A DNA stretch of 64,000 nucleotides, from the NCBI RefSeq assembly GCF_034440735.1, contig NZ_CP140098.1, forward strand, positions 854,501 to 918,500, written 5' to 3'. Shown in pieces: positions 10,418 to 21,001 of this stretch. Within the stretch, counting starts at the first letter, position 1. Each line of letters begins with the position of its first letter. The stretch comes from Deinococcus sp. AB2017081 (GTDB taxonomy: Bacteria > Deinococcota > Deinococci > Deinococcales > Deinococcaceae). Below the pieces are notes generated by a model. It ran no database searches and was not told the origin of the DNA. It was given only the letters and a program-made list of their open reading frames with translations. The translations under genes were made by a program, and so were the position numbers.

Positions 10418-11380
10418 GTGACCCTGAACCTCACCGGCTTCCACCACCTCACCGCCGTGTCCGGCAACATCCGCGAGAACAAGCGCTTCTATACGCAGGA
10501 TCTGGGCATGCGCCTCGTCAAGCGCAGCGTGAACCAGGACGACGTCAGCGCGTACCACCTCTTCTACGCCGACAACGTGGGGCACCCTGGCACGGACATC
10601 ACGTTCTTCGACTGGAACGTGCCGCGCGAGCGACGCGGCAACCACACCGTGACCCGCACCGGCCTGCGCGTCCGGGACGACGCCAGCCTGACGTACTGGA
10701 AAGATCGTCTGACGTCCCTGAACGTGACGCACGGCGAGATCGTGGAGCGTGACGGCCGGCACGTGCTGGACTTCGAGGATCACGAGGGCCAGCGCCTGAT
10801 GCTCGTGACCGACGGCGGCGCGGGCGACCCGCCGACCCCCTGGCCGGAGAGCCCCGTGCCCGCCGAGCACCAGATCCGCGGGCTGGGGGCGATCACCATG
10901 ACGGTGGCGAACCTGCGCAACACCGACCTGGTGCTCCAGAAGGTCATGAACCTGCGCCCCGTGCGCACGTACCCGGATCCGGAGAGCCCTGCGCACACCG
11001 TGCACGTGTACGCCATGGGCGCGGGCGACGGCCCGCACGCGGAACTGCATGTGGCCGTGCGCCCCGACCTGGCCCCCGCCACGCCCGGCGCGGGTGGCGT
11101 GCACCACGTCGCGTTCCGCACCCCGAACGAGGAGGAATACCACGGCTGGACGGAGCACTTCCGGCACTTCGGGTTGCAGACGAGCGGCGAGGTCGACCGC
11201 TACTGGTTCCGCAGCCTGTACGTCCGCGAGCCCGGCGGCATCCTGTACGAGATCGCCACCGACGGCCCCGGCTTCGGCGTCGACGAGGACATGGCCACCC
11301 TGGGCGACAAGATCGTCCTCGCGCCCTTCCTCGAACCCCGCCGCGAGCAGATCGTGGCGAACCTGAAGCCCATCGACTGA
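10418..11380 (+). CDS. Ring-cleaving dioxygenase, MhqO/glyoxalase superfamily (copy 2)
   Basis: This 320-residue paralogue of the preceding gene has the same two-module VOC layout ([29 protein letters not shown]) and the same metal-site segments ([27 protein letters not shown]). A ribosome-binding site (AAAGGAG) precedes GTG 10418. It probably acts on a related quinol or catechol. Keeping two copies in one operon suggests divided substrate range (inference). Confidence 0.88.
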   Translation: MTLNLTGFHHLTAVSGNIRENKRFYTQDLGMRLVKRSVNQDDVSAYHLFYADNVGHPGTDITFFDWNVPRERRGNHTVTRTGLRVRDDASLTYWKDRLTSLNVTHGEIVERDGRHVLDFEDHEGQRLMLVTDGGAGDPPTPWPESPVPAEHQIRGLGAITMTVANLRNTDLVLQKVMNLRPVRTYPDPESPAHTVHVYAMGAGDGPHAELHVAVRPDLAPATPGAGGVHHVAFRTPNEEEYHGWTEHFRHFGLQTSGEVDRYWFRSLYVREPGGILYEIATDGPGFGVDEDMATLGDKIVLAPFLEPRREQIVANLKPID

Positions 11381-11388
11381 TGCACAGC

Positions 11389-11433
11389 GCAGAGAGCAGA
11401 GAGCCAGACGATGTTCAGCCCTCTGCTCTCTGC
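11389..11433. repeat. Perfect 13-bp intergenic inverted repeat
   Basis: GCAGAGAGCAGAG (11389-11401) is exactly complementary to CTCTGCTCTCTGC (11421-11433) across a 19-base loop. It lies inside the operon between the second dioxygenase and the esterase. It is simple in composition (A/G on one arm, C/T on the other) and resembles the hairpins inside the ATPase operon. It has no U-tract, so it is more likely an RNA-processing or stability element, or a repeat insertion, than a terminator. Confidence 0.6.
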
Positions 11434-11458
11434 CCTCTGCCTCTCCAAAGGAGACCCC

Positions 11459-12070
11459 ATGAACTGGATTCACCACATCGAACGCGGTACCGATTCCCTG
11501 ACCCTGCTGCTGCTGCACGGCACCGGCGGGAACGAGATGCAGCTCATGGAGTTCGGGCGGCAGGTCGCGCCCACGGCCACGCTGCTGGGCGTGCGCGGCC
11601 GCTCGCTGGAGGAGGGCTCGCCGCGCTTCTTCCGGCGCTTCACGGCCACCAAATACGACCAGCCCCACCTGCTGGCCGAGGGCGAGGCCCTGGCGCAGTT
11701 CGTGACCGAGGCGGCCCAGGAGTACGGCTTGGACGCGAAGCGGGTCGTGGCCCTGGGCTACAGCAATGGGGCGAATATCGCGCTGGCAAGCCTCGCGCAT
11801 CATCCGGGGGCGTGGGCCGGGGCGGTGCTGCTGCGCCCGGTCATGCCCATGGACGAGCCGCCAGGGCTGGACGTCAGGGGCCTGCCGGTGCTCGTGACCA
11901 GCGGTGCCCGCGATCCGTACCACGAATTCGCCGCGCCGGTCGTGCCGTACCTGCGGTCAGTGGGCGCGGCCGTGCAGGAGCAGGTGCTGGACGCCGGACA
12001 TGAACTCACCGCCCAGGACGCGGAACTCACCGCTGCGTGGCTGCAGGGGCTGTCGTCCACTCCGGCCTGA
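11459..12070 (+). CDS. Alpha/beta hydrolase, carboxylesterase (MhqD-like)
   Basis: The 203-residue hydrolase belongs to the phospholipase/carboxylesterase family. It has an oxyanion-hole segment LLLLHGTGGNEMQL, nucleophile elbow LGYSNGANIAL (GYSNG), acid region SGARDPYHE, and final histidine in LDAGHELTAQD. A strong site (AAAGGAG, 11447-11453) precedes ATG 11459. The frame continues upstream through the inverted repeat, but that part has no protein character. In Bacillus, mhqD sits in the same quinone-response regulon, so it probably hydrolyses esters or thioesters formed during quinone detoxification. Confidence 0.87.
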   Translation: MNWIHHIERGTDSLTLLLLHGTGGNEMQLMEFGRQVAPTATLLGVRGRSLEEGSPRFFRRFTATKYDQPHLLAEGEALAQFVTEAAQEYGLDAKRVVALGYSNGANIALASLAHHPGAWAGAVLLRPVMPMDEPPGLDVRGLPVLVTSGARDPYHEFAAPVVPYLRSVGAAVQEQVLDAGHELTAQDAELTAAWLQGLSSTPA

Positions 12071-12144
12071 ACCACCCCCGGATGATGAGTGTGTCGTCAG
12101 GAACAATCAGCACGCCGTCAACCGGGGCCGGCACACTGCGACCC

Positions 12145-13263
12145 ATGAAGACGACCCTGTCCTCCGTGCTGGTTCTGACCGCCGCCTCCGCCCTCTCGAC
12201 CGCCGGTGCCCAGCCGAGGGTCAGCGCCCAGAGCATCATCGTCAACCCCGTCACGCCGGATCTGAGCGTGAATGTGCAGGTCGACCGGGACGCCAGCGGT
12301 GCCCAGAACCCCGCGTACAAGGTCGGGGACGGCATCACCGTGAGCGCCACCGTGAACCGTGACGCCTACGTCTACCTGTTCAACGTGAACCCCGACGGCA
12401 CCGTCGACCAGATCCTCCCCAACCGCCTGAGTGCCGAGAACCTCGTCAAGGCCAACACCACCAAGTCCTTCCCGGCCGAGGGCGACAACTTCAAGTACAC
12501 CGTCGCCGGCCCCATCGGGCAGAACAAGGTGCTGGCCCTGGCCAGCCTGACGCCGCTGAACCTCGACCAGCTCAGCTCCTTCAAGACCCAGCAGGATCAG
12601 TTCGCCACCGTGAACGCCAAGACCCAGGCTGGCCTCGCGCAGGCGCTGAGCATCGTGGTCACGCCGCTGCCGCAGAACAGCTGGGTCAGCGACACGGCGT
12701 TCTACACCGTGGCGGCCGTGAACCCGGTCGCGACCGGCAGCCTGTTCATCGGCACCAACGTGGCCAACGCGACCGTGATCCTGAACGGCCAGCGGCTGGG
12801 CGGGGCGAACGTCACGTACTCCAACCTGCGGGCCGGGAACTTCCCGATCCGGGTGCAGGCCCCCGGCTTCCGGGACTACACCACCACCGTCTCGATCCGT
12901 GGCGGCACCACCAGCACGCTGAATATCGACCTGGCCCAGCAGATCTCGGCGCCCGTACCGCAGCCCCGCCCGGTGCCGCCCGTCACGCCTGCTGGCAGCG
13001 CCACGCCGGTGCTGGACTTCATCGGCAGCCTGCTGGGGGCCATCGCCGGTACCCAGATGCAGGATCCGGCCCGCAGCGCCTACGACCAGAAGGTCGCGGA
13101 TCTCCAGCGCCAGGGCTACGCGCTCCAGCAGAGCGTGACCACGCCCAGCGGCTTCCAGGGCGTGCTGGTTAAGGGATCTAGCAGCGTGACCGTCACCGTC
13201 GAGCGTGGCGTGGGCCGCACGGTGCGCGTGAACGTCAGCGAGACGACCACCTACCAGTACTGA
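12145..13263 (+). CDS. Exported DUF4384/PEGA-domain envelope protein
   Basis: This 372-residue secreted protein has a signal peptide (MKTTLSSVLVLTAASALSTAGA, cleavage near AQP). A DUF4384-like domain (about 45-190: DGITVSATVNRDAYVYLFNV, NPDGTVDQILPN) is followed by a PEGA repeat (about 205-275: GSLFIGTNVANATVILNGQ, FPIRVQAPGFRDYTTTVS), which usually occurs in cell-surface proteins. A proline-rich linker leads to a C-terminal domain. Deinococci carry several such proteins, probably linked to the S-layer/envelope. I start at ATG 12145, where the signal peptide begins. The function is unproven. Confidence 0.8.
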   Translation: MKTTLSSVLVLTAASALSTAGAQPRVSAQSIIVNPVTPDLSVNVQVDRDASGAQNPAYKVGDGITVSATVNRDAYVYLFNVNPDGTVDQILPNRLSAENLVKANTTKSFPAEGDNFKYTVAGPIGQNKVLALASLTPLNLDQLSSFKTQQDQFATVNAKTQAGLAQALSIVVTPLPQNSWVSDTAFYTVAAVNPVATGSLFIGTNVANATVILNGQRLGGANVTYSNLRAGNFPIRVQAPGFRDYTTTVSIRGGTTSTLNIDLAQQISAPVPQPRPVPPVTPAGSATPVLDFIGSLLGAIAGTQMQDPARSAYDQKVADLQRQGYALQQSVTTPSGFQGVLVKGSSSVTVTVERGVGRTVRVNVSETTTYQY

Positions 13264-13282
13264 GGCTGCCGCAGGGTCGGAT

Positions 13283-13318
13283 ACGCCGGCGACTCCCACG
13301 CACAGGAGTCGCCGGCGT
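13283..13318. terminator. Bidirectional hairpin terminator
   Basis: A perfect 14-bp stem, ACGCCGGCGACTCC and its complement, with loop CACGCACA, lies between two convergent genes (stops at 13263 and 13327). Neither side has a long T-run, so the stem itself must do the work, probably for both strands. Confidence 0.7.
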
Positions 13319-13326
13319 GTCCACGG

Positions 13327-15051
13327 TCAGTCCGCCGCGTCCTGGCGGAGCTGACCGTCCAGGAAGGCGGTCAAACCCCGGATGTACTCGCGGTCGAAGC
13401 GGAATTCCACACCCGACGCACGGTACAGCTCCGGTATGCTCGTGGCGCTGCCCAGCCGCAGGGCTGCCCTGTAGGCGGTGAGGGCCGCCGCCGCGTCCGT
13501 GCGGGCGGCCCGCCAGATGCCGACCGCCGCGAGGTAACACATGGCGTACTCGATGTAATAGAAGGGCACCTGGAAGATGTGGTAGTACTGCCAGCCCTTG
13601 GCGCGGACACGCTCGTCCAGGCCATCCCAGTTCACGAAGGGGTGGAAGGTGCGGTCGAGTTCGAGCCATTTCGCGTCCAGATCGGGGATTGTCACGTCCT
13701 GCGGGGCCTCGTGGTACAGCCAGTGCTGAAAGGCGTCCATCTGCGCGGCCCACGGCAGGAACGCGACCACCCCCTGGAGCTGCGTGCGCCGGTAGCGGGC
13801 CAGTCCGGCCGGCCCGAAGGCCCCCTCCAGGTGGTCGAGCGTCAGGAACTCCATGGCCATGCTGGGAATCTCCACGAACTCCGTGGGACTCCAGCGGTTC
13901 CACACGAGCTCCTGGCTCTCACCGCTGTAGAACCCATGGAAGGCGTGCCCGACCTCGTGGAACAGCACGCGGACGTCCTCGGCGCTGCCCACCACGTTCA
14001 TCAGGACGAAGGGCTCGTTGTGGGTGGGGAAGTACTGGCAGTACGCGTGCGTCATCTTGCCCGGCCGGGATTCCAGATCCAGCAGGCCATGGCCACGCAT
14101 GTAGTTGAAGCGGGCCGCCAGATCGGCGTCCAGCTGCCCGAACACACCGGCGGCCAGCGCCTCCAGCTCGGCGGCCCCGTTGAAGGGGGCCAGGGCGGCC
14201 CCGCCCTCCGGGTCAAGCAGGGCCGTGCGGCTGTAGTCCCACGGCCGCACGGTGTCCAGCCCCAGCGTGTCCGCGACGTCCTGCACCATCCGGGTCAGCA
14301 CCGGTACGACTTCATCGCGCACGGCGTCATGGAAGTCCCGGCAGTCCTGGGGGGTGTAGTCCACGCGGTCGAGGGCCTTCCACTGGTACGCCCTGAAGTC
14401 CGGCTCGTCAGCGTTGCGCGCCAGCTGCCGGCGGGTGCCGAGCAGATCCAGCATGACCCCGTCCAGCGCCCCCGACACGCTCATGTTGCTGGTCGCCAGC
14501 GCCCGCCACGCGGCCTCGCGCACGGCACGGTCCGGACTGTCCAGCCGTTGCCGTGCGTGGGGGATGGTCAGGGATTCGCCCTCGAGACTCACGGTCTGGT
14601 TGCCGGTGATCACCGAGTGCCGGTTCTTCTGCTGCTCGTGCACGACGGCCAGCTCGACATTCGCCTCGCGGTACAGCGCCGCCGCGTCCCGGAAGCGGCG
14701 GTAGGTCAGGGCGAAGCTGTCGTCCGGCACATACCCCTCCACGGCCAGCAGTTTCTCCCGCAGCGCCTGGTCGGCCCGCTCCGCGTGGGGCATCACGCTG
14801 GCGAGGAACGTCTGGTAGCGCTCCTGGACGTCCGGCTGATCCGTGTGGAGATCCGAGTGGGTGGCGAGTTTTCCGCCCACCTCGGCCAGTTCGGAGGCCA
14901 GCGCACTCCAGCGGCGGAGCCACTCCGGCACGTCTGCCGGCGTCAGCGGCGTGTCCAGCAGGGCCTGAAAGCGGGCCGCGTAGGCGTCCCAGTGGCCCGC
15001 GCGCTCCGGCACGGCAAGCTTGACTTCGACGGCGTCCACGGTGGCAGTCAT
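13327..15051 (-). CDS. Oligoendopeptidase, M3 metallopeptidase family
   Basis: The 574-residue cytosolic zinc peptidase has the M3 signature [10 protein letters not shown] (H365, E366, H369), with the third ligand expected in the downstream [12 protein letters not shown] segment. It would degrade short peptides, as PepF/thimet-type enzymes do. The long frame runs back to 15270, overlapping the next gene. I start at ATG 15051, which gives a normal family N-terminus. TACACT (15058-15063, minus) lies exactly six bases upstream, consistent with a leaderless transcript. Confidence 0.92.
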   Translation of the reverse strand: MTATVDAVEVKLAVPERAGHWDAYAARFQALLDTPLTPADVPEWLRRWSALASELAEVGGKLATHSDLHTDQPDVQERYQTFLASVMPHAERADQALREKLLAVEGYVPDDSFALTYRRFRDAAALYREANVELAVVHEQQKNRHSVITGNQTVSLEGESLTIPHARQRLDSPDRAVREAAWRALATSNMSVSGALDGVMLDLLGTRRQLARNADEPDFRAYQWKALDRVDYTPQDCRDFHDAVRDEVVPVLTRMVQDVADTLGLDTVRPWDYSRTALLDPEGGAALAPFNGAAELEALAAGVFGQLDADLAARFNYMRGHGLLDLESRPGKMTHAYCQYFPTHNEPFVLMNVVGSAEDVRVLFHEVGHAFHGFYSGESQELVWNRWSPTEFVEIPSMAMEFLTLDHLEGAFGPAGLARYRRTQLQGVVAFLPWAAQMDAFQHWLYHEAPQDVTIPDLDAKWLELDRTFHPFVNWDGLDERVRAKGWQYYHIFQVPFYYIEYAMCYLAAVGIWRAARTDAAAALTAYRAALRLGSATSIPELYRASGVEFRFDREYIRGLTAFLDGQLRQDAAD

Positions 15052-15057
15052 GCCCGG

Positions 15058-15063
15058 AGTGTA
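15058..15063 (-). promoter_or_regulatory. Leaderless-type -10 (TACACT) for the oligoendopeptidase
   Basis: TACACT lies six bases before ATG 15051 on the minus strand with no Shine-Dalgarno between. The same hexamer and spacing recur before the genes at 37205 and 40706, and with five bases before 39752. No clear -35 was seen. Confidence 0.6.
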
Positions 15064-15092
15064 CCGGTTCCCGCGCCGCCCCCCGGAGACGC

Positions 15093-15965
15093 TCAGGCGT
15101 CTGGGCCGGGGGGGCGGGCGGACTTGTGGCCCCGCTCGCCCGCAGCGCGGGTGCTTCCCTCGTCCGGCGCCCGGCGCAGCTCGGTCGCGGGCACGCCCAG
15201 CAACATGCCCTGCTCCGTGAACACGTCCACCGTGCCCGACAGGGGATGCAGCTTCGTGACCTTGCCACACGCCCCGCTGCCGTCATGACACACCTTGGCG
15301 TTCTTGCGCGGCAGGTTCTTGAGCAGGTCCACATACTGCGTGTGCTCGAACTGCAGGCAGCACAGCAGCCGACCGCACGGCCCCGACAGTTTTTCTGGAT
15401 TCAGGGGCAACTGCTGGTCACGTGCCATGCGGATACTGACCGGGGCGAATTCCTGAAGATGCGTGCTGGAACAGTTCTCCCGCCCGCACGCCCCCAGCGT
15501 GCCCAGCATCTGCGCCTGCTCGCGCGGGCCGATCGCCGCGAAATTCACGCGGGCCCGGGTGTGGGCCCTCACCTCGCCGATCAGGCCGGTCAGCTCGATG
15601 CGCTCATCGGCGCTGTAGCTGACCGTGACCAGACTCTCGTCCAGCGTGAATTCCACGGCCACGAGCTTGACCGGCAGCTGCCGCTCCCGGGCCCGGGCCC
15701 GCAGCAGCCACTTCAGATCCTCGCCGGCGCGGTGCAGTTCCTCCCAGCGCTCCAGATCCTCTGTCGTGGCAGCCCGCAGGACGGCTCCGTACCGTTCCGT
15801 CGGGCGCGGGGCGCTGGGCTCTCCGCGTACGGTGGCCACCTCCGGGCCGCGTTTGCCCTGCACCACGACCTTCGTGCCGACCGCGTGGGCCTCCTCACTC
15901 TGCATGGAGTGGAGGCGCGGGCTGCGCTCGAAGCGGACGGGCAGGACGACCATGGGGTGCAGCAT
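15093..15965 (-). CDS. PSP1-domain protein, RicT/YaaT-like
   Basis: This protein of about 290 residues has a PSP1 C-terminal domain. A cysteine-rich core ([10 protein letters not shown], then [13 protein letters not shown]) matches the Fe-S-binding cysteines of RicT, a member of the Bacillus Y-complex that works with RNase Y in mRNA maturation. A polar tail follows. The start could be ATG 15965 or 15953 (MVVLPVRFE). I use the first. It is 41 bases upstream of the oligoendopeptidase gene. The role in Deinococcus is inferred from the family. Confidence 0.85.
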   Translation of the reverse strand: MLHPMVVLPVRFERSPRLHSMQSEEAHAVGTKVVVQGKRGPEVATVRGEPSAPRPTERYGAVLRAATTEDLERWEELHRAGEDLKWLLRARARERQLPVKLVAVEFTLDESLVTVSYSADERIELTGLIGEVRAHTRARVNFAAIGPREQAQMLGTLGACGRENCSSTHLQEFAPVSIRMARDQQLPLNPEKLSGPCGRLLCCLQFEHTQYVDLLKNLPRKNAKVCHDGSGACGKVTKLHPLSGTVDVFTEQGMLLGVPATELRRAPDEGSTRAAGERGHKSARPPGPDA

Positions 15966-16064
15966 GGCACGCGCCGAACGGGAGCGTCGAGAGGTGGGGC
16001 ACAAAAGACGCCGAGGGCACAGGGCCTGTACTGCTCCGCTCTCTGACGTCTGCTCCGCATCCTC

Positions 16065-16442
16065 TCAGTGCCGCTCGGCCAGCACCTCGATCTCCACGCG
16101 CACGTCGCGGGGCAGGCGGGCGACCTGCACGGTGCTGCGCGCCGGGTAGGGGGCCTGGAAGTGCGCCTCGTAGACGGCGTTCATGGCAGCGAACTCGGCC
16201 ATGTCGGCGAGGAACACCGTGGTCTTCACGACCCGGTCGAGATCCGTTCCGGCGGCGGCCAGCACTGCCCGGAGGTTGGCCATCACCTGCTCGGTCTGCT
16301 CCGTGATCCCCCCCGCGACGACATCGCCGGCCGGGGTCAGGGGAATCTGGCCACTGGTCACGACCAGGTTGCCGAAAGTGACAGCTTGGCTGTACGGGCC
16401 GATGGCAGCGGGAGCGTCCGGGGTCTGGATGACGTCTTTCAT
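16065..16442 (-). CDS. ridA: RidA family enamine/imine deaminase
   Basis: The 125-residue protein has the RidA/YjgF/UK114 pattern: IGPYSQAV near the N-terminus, VVTSGQIPLTPAG, and the final arginine-containing segment PARSTVQVARLPRDVRVEIEVLA. The conserved active-site arginine (PARST) is present. It hydrolyses reactive 2-aminoacrylate-type intermediates released by PLP enzymes. The start is ATG 16442, with TATGCT six bases upstream. The frame continues upstream without family resemblance. Confidence 0.92.
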   Translation of the reverse strand: MKDVIQTPDAPAAIGPYSQAVTFGNLVVTSGQIPLTPAGDVVAGGITEQTEQVMANLRAVLAAAGTDLDRVVKTTVFLADMAEFAAMNAVYEAHFQAPYPARSTVQVARLPRDVRVEIEVLAERH

Positions 16443-16448
16443 GGCACG

Positions 16449-16454
16449 AGCATA
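16449..16454 (-). promoter_or_regulatory. Leaderless-type -10 (TATGCT) for ridA
   Basis: TATGCT on the minus strand ends six bases before ATG 16442 and no ribosome-binding site lies between. The spacing is the same as in several other genes of this window. Confidence 0.55.
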
Positions 16455-16720
16455 CGGGCAGATCGGAGGGGGAGGTTCGGCCCGGCCCAGGTGCTGCGGT
16501 CGCCGTACCGCGCCGGGTGACGCCGGGGCACGTGCACACAGGGACCCTTGCCCCGGCGGTTCCATTTCGGTGCTGTGTTACGATGGGTGCTGAGTCTGAC
16601 GCAATTATTACAAGTAGGTCGGGCCACCGGAAACCCTGAGTCCCCACCCTGACCTCATCCCCCAAGGATGAGGATTTTGGAGCGGAATCAGGGAGACAGT
16701 CGGGAAAGGAGGAGTGGGTT

Positions 16721-17038
16721 TTGGACGTCTCAAGTCGAGTCTTAAGTGAACTGGCCAGCCGCGAGGCGGCGCTGGACGCGCAGATCGAAGCGGCTCGCGA
16801 ACAGGCGAAGGCGACCGTGGACGCTGCGCAGGCGCAGGCTGCCGACATCATCCGGGATGCGGAAGCCCAGGTCCGGGCCATGCAGACCGAACACGAGCAG
16901 AAGCTGGCCGCCGAGATGCAGCAGATCCGCCAGCGCGCGCACGCCGAGGCCGGTGCCCATGCCGAGCAGACGCGGAACCGGGCGCAGGCCCGGCTGGATC
17001 AGGCGGTGGAAACCATCATGAGGGCGGTGCTTCCGTGA
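16721..17038 (+). CDS. V-type ATP synthase stalk subunit G/H
   Basis: This 105-residue, almost wholly helical coiled-coil protein is rich in alanine, glutamate and glutamine ([21 protein letters not shown]). It forms one strand of the peripheral stalk (EG heterodimer) of the A/V-type ATPase. The start is TTG 16721, with AGGAGG (16707-16712) at a good distance. An alternative GTG at 16714 is out of frame. It is the first gene of the ATPase operon and overlaps the start of subunit I by four bases. A run of A+T (CAATTATTACAAG, 16602-16614) may mark the operon promoter. Confidence 0.85.
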   Translation: MDVSSRVLSELASREAALDAQIEAAREQAKATVDAAQAQAADIIRDAEAQVRAMQTEHEQKLAAEMQQIRQRAHAEAGAHAEQTRNRAQARLDQAVETIMRAVLP

Positions 17039-19107
17039 TCAACCCCATGCAGCAGGTCGTGATCGCCCTGCGCCGCCGCGACAGCGAGACGGTCATCGCG
17101 GCGCTGCAGGACGTCGGGGTGCTGCACCTGCGGCCGATCACCGACAGCCCCCTGACGGCGGGTGCGGTGGCCGGCGACGACGCCCAGTCGCGCCGGGAAG
17201 ACGAGCGGCTGCTGGCCCGCGCCGAGAGCACCATCGCCGAACTGGGAGCGTACCGTCCTGGCCCCGCGACCCTGCCCGCCGCAGCGGACTGGGCCGAGGT
17301 GATCGAGCGTGCGGCCCAGCCCGTCTCGGTGCTGGCGCGGCAGCGGCAGGAACTCCAGGCGGATCTCGATGCCGAGTCGACCTACGGCGACGCCGTGCGG
17401 GCGCTGGCCGGACTGACCGGTGGGCTGGACCGCAGCCGCCGGCTGAGTGTCGTGCCCTTCCTGCTCCAGCCCACCGACACGCCGGGCGAGCTGGAGGCTG
17501 CGCTTGCCGCGACGCTGCCCGAGCGCCATGCCCTGGCAACCCAGAGCGTGGGGCAGAACCGGGTGGGCGTGATCGCCACGATGCGCGGCGAGCGCGACGC
17601 GGCCCGCGCGGCCCTGAGCAAGGCGCGGCTGGGCGAACTGCGCCTGCCGGGCCGCTTCGACGGCATGGCCCTGTCGGACGCGGCGGCCCAGATGCAGGAG
17701 ATCCAGCGCGGCGGCGAGGCGCGGCAGCGTGAGCTGAATGCCCAGCGCGACCGGCTGGCCCAGGAACACGGCCCGCAGCTGTACGCCGTGCGCGACGCCC
17801 TGAAAGACCGCGTGGCGATCCACGATGTCCGGGCCATCTCGGCGCGGGGCAAGTACAGCATGGCGCTCGCCGGCTACGTGCCCGCCGAGCGGCTCGACGC
17901 CCTGCGCCGCAGCCTGGCGACCTTCGGGGACGCCGTGACCTTCGAGGTGCATCCGGTCGACGAGCACCACGACGACCGCATTCCGGTGCAGTTGAAGAAC
18001 AACGGCTATGTGCGGCCGTTCCAGACCGTGATGGGGCTGATGAGTCCGCCCCGCTACGGTACCTTCGACCCCACGTGGGTGATCGCGCTGTTCTTCCCGC
18101 TGTTCTTCGGGATCATCATCGCGGACATCGGCTACGGCCTGCTGTTCGCGCTGTTCGGCCTGTGGCTGGGCGGCAAGGCCCGCCGCAACGAGGGCTGGGA
18201 TCTGAGTTTCTTCGGCGCGTACGTGCCGCCCGCCACCCTGCGGGATCTCAGCTTCGTCACGCTGGTCATGGCGGCGTGGAGCATCGTGTGGGGTGTCCTG
18301 ACCGGCGAGTTCTTCGGCACCCTGCTCGAGCACCTGCACGTCTTCTACATCAATCCCGAACTGCTCAACAACCTGTGGAGCTGGACCGGTATCCGCTACC
18401 CGGAAGAGGAGGGCGTCAAGCACTATGGCCTGATCCCCATCCTGTTCCCGCGTCTGGAGACCGGCTACTTCAGCAACGTCGCGCTGGTGTTCGCGCTGCT
18501 CTTCGGCATCCTCCAGGTGCTGTGGGGCTGGGCCATCCGCATCCAGCAGGGCATCCGGCACCGTGATTCCGTCCACACCTGGGAAGGCATCGCGCTGTTC
18601 GGCGGCGTCTTTGCCCTGATCATGCTGGCCTTCACCAGCCGTGCGGGCAAGGACATCGGGGCCGCGTTCTCCAACTTCAGCGACCCCCGCGTCCTGCTGA
18701 TGTACGCCGGCTTCGCCGCCTTCCTGATCGGGTACCTGCGCATCATCAGCAAGTACCCCATGCTTCCCATCGAACTGCTGTCCCAGGGCGGCGCGGTCAT
18801 GAGCTACGCCCGTATCTTCGCGGTCGGCCTGGTGTCCGCCATCCTGGCGAAACTGTGCACGGATCTGGGCTGGAGCCTGTACGAGAACATCGGTGTGATC
18901 GGCATCCTGCTCGGCGTCCTGCTGGGCGCGGCGCTGCACTTCTTCGTGCTGGCGCTGACCCTGATCGGCCACATCGTCCAGCCGCTCCGTCTGCACATGG
19001 TGGAGTTCCTGAACCCCACCGGGTTCAACAACGAGACCAGCCCCGTCTACAACCCCCTTCGTCGCCTCAGCCCGGCTGCCCAGAACGGCAGCGGGTCGGC
19101 CAAATAA
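17035..19107 (+). CDS. atpI: V-type ATP synthase subunit I (membrane stator, subunit a homologue)
   Basis: The 690-residue subunit I has an N-terminal cytosolic half (about 1-345) that binds the peripheral stalks, then a membrane half with about eight spans from [20 protein letters not shown] onward. It forms the proton half-channels against the K ring. The essential arginine region lies near [14 protein letters not shown] and the following helices. I use GTG 17035, which gives MINPMQQV, matching the usual MIVPMKKV start, and overlaps the previous stop. ATG 17047 is the alternative. Confidence 0.93.
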   Translation: MINPMQQVVIALRRRDSETVIAALQDVGVLHLRPITDSPLTAGAVAGDDAQSRREDERLLARAESTIAELGAYRPGPATLPAAADWAEVIERAAQPVSVLARQRQELQADLDAESTYGDAVRALAGLTGGLDRSRRLSVVPFLLQPTDTPGELEAALAATLPERHALATQSVGQNRVGVIATMRGERDAARAALSKARLGELRLPGRFDGMALSDAAAQMQEIQRGGEARQRELNAQRDRLAQEHGPQLYAVRDALKDRVAIHDVRAISARGKYSMALAGYVPAERLDALRRSLATFGDAVTFEVHPVDEHHDDRIPVQLKNNGYVRPFQTVMGLMSPPRYGTFDPTWVIALFFPLFFGIIIADIGYGLLFALFGLWLGGKARRNEGWDLSFFGAYVPPATLRDLSFVTLVMAAWSIVWGVLTGEFFGTLLEHLHVFYINPELLNNLWSWTGIRYPEEEGVKHYGLIPILFPRLETGYFSNVALVFALLFGILQVLWGWAIRIQQGIRHRDSVHTWEGIALFGGVFALIMLAFTSRAGKDIGAAFSNFSDPRVLLMYAGFAAFLIGYLRIISKYPMLPIELLSQGGAVMSYARIFAVGLVSAILAKLCTDLGWSLYENIGVIGILLGVLLGAALHFFVLALTLIGHIVQPLRLHMVEFLNPTGFNNETSPVYNPLRRLSPAAQNGSGSAK

Positions 19108-19124
19108 CCCCAGGAGTGTTCATC

Positions 19125-19433
<309 letters not shown>

Positions 19434-19434
19434 C

Positions 19435-20004
19435 ATGGCGCTCGACAAGCTTCTTGAACACGAGGCCCACTCGGAGATCGAGCGCATCGGTGCGGTGGCC
19501 CAGGGCCAGGCCGAACAGCTGATCGCCCAGGCCCGTGAGCGTGCCCAGACCATGATCGACAGCCGCCGCCGGGCCCTGGACAGCGACTACGCCGCTGGCC
19601 TGACCCGTGCCCGCAGCGCGGCCGATCTGGACGGCAACGCGCAGCGGCTGGAGGCGACCAACAGCCTCCAGGTGCAGGCCTTCGAACGGGCCGAGCAGCA
19701 CCTGCGCAGCGCGCCGCAGGCCCCGGAGTACCCCCAGGTGCTGGCCCGTCTGATCGCCCAGGGCCTGGAGTCGCTGCCGGGTGCCACGGTGGTCGAGGCG
19801 GCCCCGGCCGAGCACGACGCGGTGCGTCAGGCGCTGGGCCAGCTGGGCCGCACCATGGAGGTGCGTGCCAACCCGCGCGTGACCACCGGTGTGCGCCTGG
19901 TCAGCCCCGACGGCAAGACCAGCATCCAGAACACCCTGCTGGGCCGCCTGGAGCGTGTGCGCGGCGACCTGGCCCCGCAGATCAGCCGCCTGGTCGCCGA
20001 GTAA
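19435..20004 (+). CDS. atpE: V-type ATP synthase subunit E (peripheral stalk)
   Basis: The 189-residue subunit has a long N-terminal helix (about 1-85, AQGQAEQLIAQARERAQ) that pairs with the G/H subunit. A globular C-terminal domain (GVRLVSPDGKTSIQNTLLGRL) caps the A3B3 head. It holds the stator. It starts one base after the K stop and ends ten bases before subunit C, within the tightly packed operon. Confidence 0.9.
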   Translation: MALDKLLEHEAHSEIERIGAVAQGQAEQLIAQARERAQTMIDSRRRALDSDYAAGLTRARSAADLDGNAQRLEATNSLQVQAFERAEQHLRSAPQAPEYPQVLARLIAQGLESLPGATVVEAAPAEHDAVRQALGQLGRTMEVRANPRVTTGVRLVSPDGKTSIQNTLLGRLERVRGDLAPQISRLVAE

Positions 20005-20014
20005 GGGGGGCGAG

Positions 20015-21001
20015 ATGCCAGACGACTACTCGTACATCAACACGCGTGTCCGCGTGATGCGTACCAAGCTGCTGGACGGCCGGGCACTCAGCTCGGCCCT
20101 GTCCGCCGGCAGCTACCAGGAGTTCCTGCGCGTCCTGAGCGAGACGGACCTGGCGTCCAACCTCCGCGAGACGACCGGCGAGAACGCCGGCCTGGGTGAA
20201 CTGGATCAGGCGCTCAGCGACAACTTCTTCGCCACGGCCCGCCGGGTGCTGGGCTTTGCCGACGGCGACGCCAAGCGCGAGATCCAGGCCCTGCTCATGC
20301 GCTGGGATCTGGTCAACCTCAAGACCATCGCCCGTGGGATCACCTCGGCCCGTGGCGCAGACAGCGTCCTGCAGAGCATCATTCCGGGCGGCACCATCAA
20401 GCCCAGTGCGCTCCAGAGCGCCGCGCAGGCCAGTGATCTCCAGGGCGCGGCGGCGGCCATCGCCGTGAGTGGGCACCCGCTGGCCCGCGCCATGCGCGAG
20501 GGGGCGCTGGCCTACGGCAGCTCCGGTCGCCTGATCGATCTGGAGGTCGCGCTGGATCAGGGGTACTACCGCTACGCCCTGAGCGTGGCGCGGAACACCA
20601 GCCTGCGCCGCTACCTGAGCCGCGAGATCGACACCACCAACGCCCTGATCGCGCGGGCGGCCCGCGCCTCGGGCGGCGCGGCGCTCGATCCGAAGCTGTT
20701 CGTCGCGGGCGGCACCCTGAATGCCGCCGCATACGCCCGGCTGGGCAGCGGCGACGCTGGCGGCCAGCCGGACATCGCGGCGATCCTCGAGGCCCCGAGC
20801 CTGGAGGAGGCCGAGGTCGCAGCCCGAACGGCGCTCGACCGCGCGGCCCGCGACATCGCGGCCGGTGATCCGGACGGTGTGGGCATCATCCTGGACTTCC
20901 TGCGCCGCAAGGAGATCGAGATCGCCAAGCTGCGCCTGATCGCCCGTGGCAAGTTCTACGACCTGCCCACCGAACAGATCCGCAAGGAGGTGCAGGCATG
21001 A
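20015..21001 (+). CDS. atpC: V-type ATP synthase subunit C (rotor-membrane coupler)
   Basis: This 328-residue, mainly helical subunit (ATP-synt_AC39 family) docks the central shaft onto the K ring. The opening DDYSYINTRVRVMRTKLLDG and closing EIEIAKLRLIARGKFYDLP are family signatures. I start at ATG 20015 behind AAGGGGGGCGAG. The frame continues upstream inside atpE but without similarity. The stop overlaps the subunit F start (ATGA). Confidence 0.92.
   Translation: MPDDYSYINTRVRVMRTKLLDGRALSSALSAGSYQEFLRVLSETDLASNLRETTGENAGLGELDQALSDNFFATARRVLGFADGDAKREIQALLMRWDLVNLKTIARGITSARGADSVLQSIIPGGTIKPSALQSAAQASDLQGAAAAIAVSGHPLARAMREGALAYGSSGRLIDLEVALDQGYYRYALSVARNTSLRRYLSREIDTTNALIARAARASGGAALDPKLFVAGGTLNAAAYARLGSGDAGGQPDIAAILEAPSLEEAEVAARTALDRAARDIAAGDPDGVGIILDFLRRKEIEIAKLRLIARGKFYDLPTEQIRKEVQA

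Noticed and set aside
9284..11923. 879-codon open frame on the minus strand
   Set aside because: It is antisense to the two dioxygenase genes and the esterase, which have clear family motifs. Its translation is low-complexity and rich in H, R, V, G and Q, typical of a shadow frame in GC-rich DNA.
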